NCBI GenBank assembly: GCA_013399305.1
Contig: VXAI01000020.1
Location: forward strand, 5,650,607-5,714,606
Source: Rostratula benghalensis
Taxonomy: Eukaryota; Chordata; Aves; Charadriiformes; Rostratulidae
Reading direction: 5' to 3'
Length of the DNA stretch: 64,000 nucleotides
The notes under the pieces are model-generated. The model was not told the DNA's origin, did not search any database, and saw only the letters and a program-made list of their open reading frames with translations. How positions within the stretch are numbered: position 1 is the first letter of the stretch; each line of letters opens with the position of its first letter. Positions 62,055 to 64,000 of the stretch are shown piece by piece. A program made the position numbers and the translations under genes.

Positions 62055-62935
62055 GACAGCCTGACCTTGGTATCCAAAGATACTGAAATTATGAAAGAAT
62101 TAGTAAGCACCTGGAGGGTAATAAACCAATGAGAAATAACCGGCATGGATTTGTCAAGAAAAAAATATATCAACCCAAACTAATTTATTTAATTGACAGG
62201 ATAACTGGTCCAGTGGGTAAAAAAGAAGCTGCAGACACAATACAGGTTGACCTTAAAAGGATTTCTGACTTAGCCCCAGATGACACAGAAGTACCCAAAG
62301 GAAATATGGAATAGGGGAAATGAGTATAAGAGCAACATTGAAAATCAGTAATTACATTTTCAAAAGTTTCGTGTCGTTCTAGGAGGACATATCAGCTGGG
62401 ATTCTTGAAGGCTATCCTAAGTCAGACACTATGCACTATTTGTTGTAATGACCTAGTGGGAGCAATAGACTGAGTGTATGCAATTTGTAGATGGTACTAA
62501 GGTTGAAATAGTTATGGGAAAGAGTGCTTGGAGAGCAGTTTCTAAATTAAAAAAGGAGCTCAGTTGCAATGGCTGTAATTGATGTCCAAATGATCTGAAA
62601 TCCATTGGAGGAAACTCAGTAATTATAAGTGAAAAGTGCTGTAGGAAGGAATCAAATAATCAAATAAAAGATGGAGCATAATTGGATGGACAGAAATATT
62701 TTAACAGAGGACCTAGCGGTTACAGTGAACCATGAACTAATTGAAGTCAGCAATGCAATTGTTAGATTGCATCTGACCCTGGGATTTCATGTGGAAAGCC
62801 ACTAAAACTTGTTCCCTGGAGGAAGACACCTCTGCCTGGAGGTTTACACCCAGAGGAGGGCGACAGCACAGGGACAAAGATGCCAAGCAGCATGACAGAG
62901 TCCAGAGGAGACTCACAAGCATCAGAAAAGCTTAA
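62055..62935 (+). mobile_element. Ancient CR1-like LINE remnant, sense orientation
   Basis: GGCATGGATTTGTCAAGAA (62142 onward) and TTGACAGGATAACTGGTCCA (62194 onward), then AATTTGTAGATGGTACTAAG (62482 onward), match conserved reverse-transcriptase coding blocks of CR1/L3-type LINEs as I recall them. The last corresponds to the FADDTK catalytic region. The translation is broken by stops and indels and no enzyme survives. It is clearly older than the other CR1 copies. The edges are approximate. Confidence 0.75.
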
Positions 62936-64000
62936 AAAACAACTCATAAGAGGTTGCAAGATTCTGGGTTTGCTAACTAACTAAGAAGGAAATGGATGTT
63001 GATAGACATGGTATCAGTTGCTCAAAGAGTGACGTTTGCTTGCCTGGCTCTCCACCCTGACTACGTTGCTTTTCTGGAGCATAGGAGAGGAGAGTTAATT
63101 GGCAGAGGGGGATCACACTGCACTGTTAGAAAACAAAGTATAAAATCTGCCCTGGGATCTTTGGTCTGCCATTGTGGCAATGTACATATCTTTACTTTAA
63201 GAACCAAAAGCTGGGTTTATAGCTGAAATGGCACACCCTGTACCCCTTGAATGCATTTTCCTTCTGTAATGGGAAGAAAACATGGGTGGAAAACGTATCC
63301 TTCTAGATGGCATGGAGCATGTTTGTCTGCATGGATATCACTTCAGTGGAAGCACAGCCCACACAAGTATCTTGCTGATGGGCATAGAAATGTGAAGCAA
63401 GTGTGGGTTTGTGCTGTGCAGTACAGCATTTCATTCAGCTTTCTTCCAGATTTATTATAAATCAATAAAGCAACTTATGACACCCTTCACTACCATCCTT
63501 TCCAGAACCCCACTGCCAACCTTGGCCTGCCAAATGGTGGGGAATGGTACACACTTCATCTTACTGAATACCTTCTGTGTCCCTAATACAAAAGATTTTG
63601 GTATTCAGTCCATCGGAGTCACATCTGCTGAGATTTTTTATACATCACCTTTGTGCAACATCATTTGCCTATGCACACACCCCTGGATGCAGAGGTTAAT
63701 GCATGCTCACACACATCTTTTGATCAAAGACCTTTACAGTGTCAGTAAAAGTAAAGGTGAATAATTTTTAAGAGAAGAAAGTAAAAAATATTTCTGTTTT
63801 GCTTTGTTGCTTTTTAAATCAAAAATGTTGCAGATTGAAAGAAAAACTTAAATATCTGCATTTTCAGCGAGTGTTACCTTACTAACAGGGGTATTTAGCA
63901 TGAGGAAAGATGCAGTTACTGCAATCAATTAAATACTGTAATTAGGGGGGGGGAAAGTGGGTTTGATGAACTATGAGGTTTTTTTTTTAAATTAACAGAA

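Larger units (their letters stand above)
57082..64000 (+). other. DTNA intron 9 (continues past window)
   Basis: At least 6.9 kb, phase 2, donor GTGAGT. It contains a stop codon and poly(A) signal near its start, poly(A) at 58695-58709, and a degraded CR1-like LINE at 62055-62935. No further DTNA exon was recognised. Small open frames throughout lack any family resemblance. Confidence 0.85.

Noticed and set aside
1..64000. CRISPR arrays, operons, tRNA or rRNA genes, bacterial-type promoters
   Set aside because: The exon-intron gene and avian repeats show this is nuclear vertebrate DNA. No array of regular repeats and no tRNA or rRNA gene was recognised.

Overview
This window is vertebrate nuclear DNA, almost certainly from a bird. 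It carries the 5' coding half of one gene, alpha-dystrobrevin (DTNA), on the + strand. Nine coding exons with GT-AG borders and matching reading phases join into 360 complete codons plus two bases. The product matches alpha-dystrobrevin from its start Met through the EF-hand region and ZZ zinc finger into the linker before the syntrophin-binding and coiled-coil parts. Those later parts lie beyond position 64000, and any 5' untranslated exons lie before position 1. The bird assignment rests on CR1 LINE fragments with the typical avian 3' end and on two solo LTRs resembling avian endogenous retrovirus LTRs. The order or species cannot be read from this window.

Layout: 1-4110 is intron or 5' flank upstream of the first coding exon. 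Coding exons are at 4112-4178, 9951-10031, 32560-32773, 40489-40574, 42104-42258, 46570-46675, 49154-49320, 51790-51914 and 57001-57081. Introns are 5.8, 22.5, 7.7, 1.5, 4.3, 2.5, 2.5 and 5.1 kb, and the last runs past the window end. About 98% of the window is non-coding.

The introns hold six antisense CR1 pieces, one rearranged by a 5' inversion. They also hold one possible ancient LINE end, a long degraded sense-strand CR1-like element at 62055-62935, the two antisense solo LTRs, a 102-bp local duplication, and a few short structured repeats. The long open frames in the introns do not look like genes.

No new multi-gene system is visible. The points most worth checking are: a long hairpin at 2589-2636; a 26-nt exon-like segment next to a G-rich tract near 12.1 kb; a Z-DNA/cruciform tract near 37.9 kb; the inverted CR1 at 45.5-46.0 kb; a CpG-rich patch just after the zinc-finger exon; and a stop codon plus poly(A) signal just after exon 9 that could end a short isoform.
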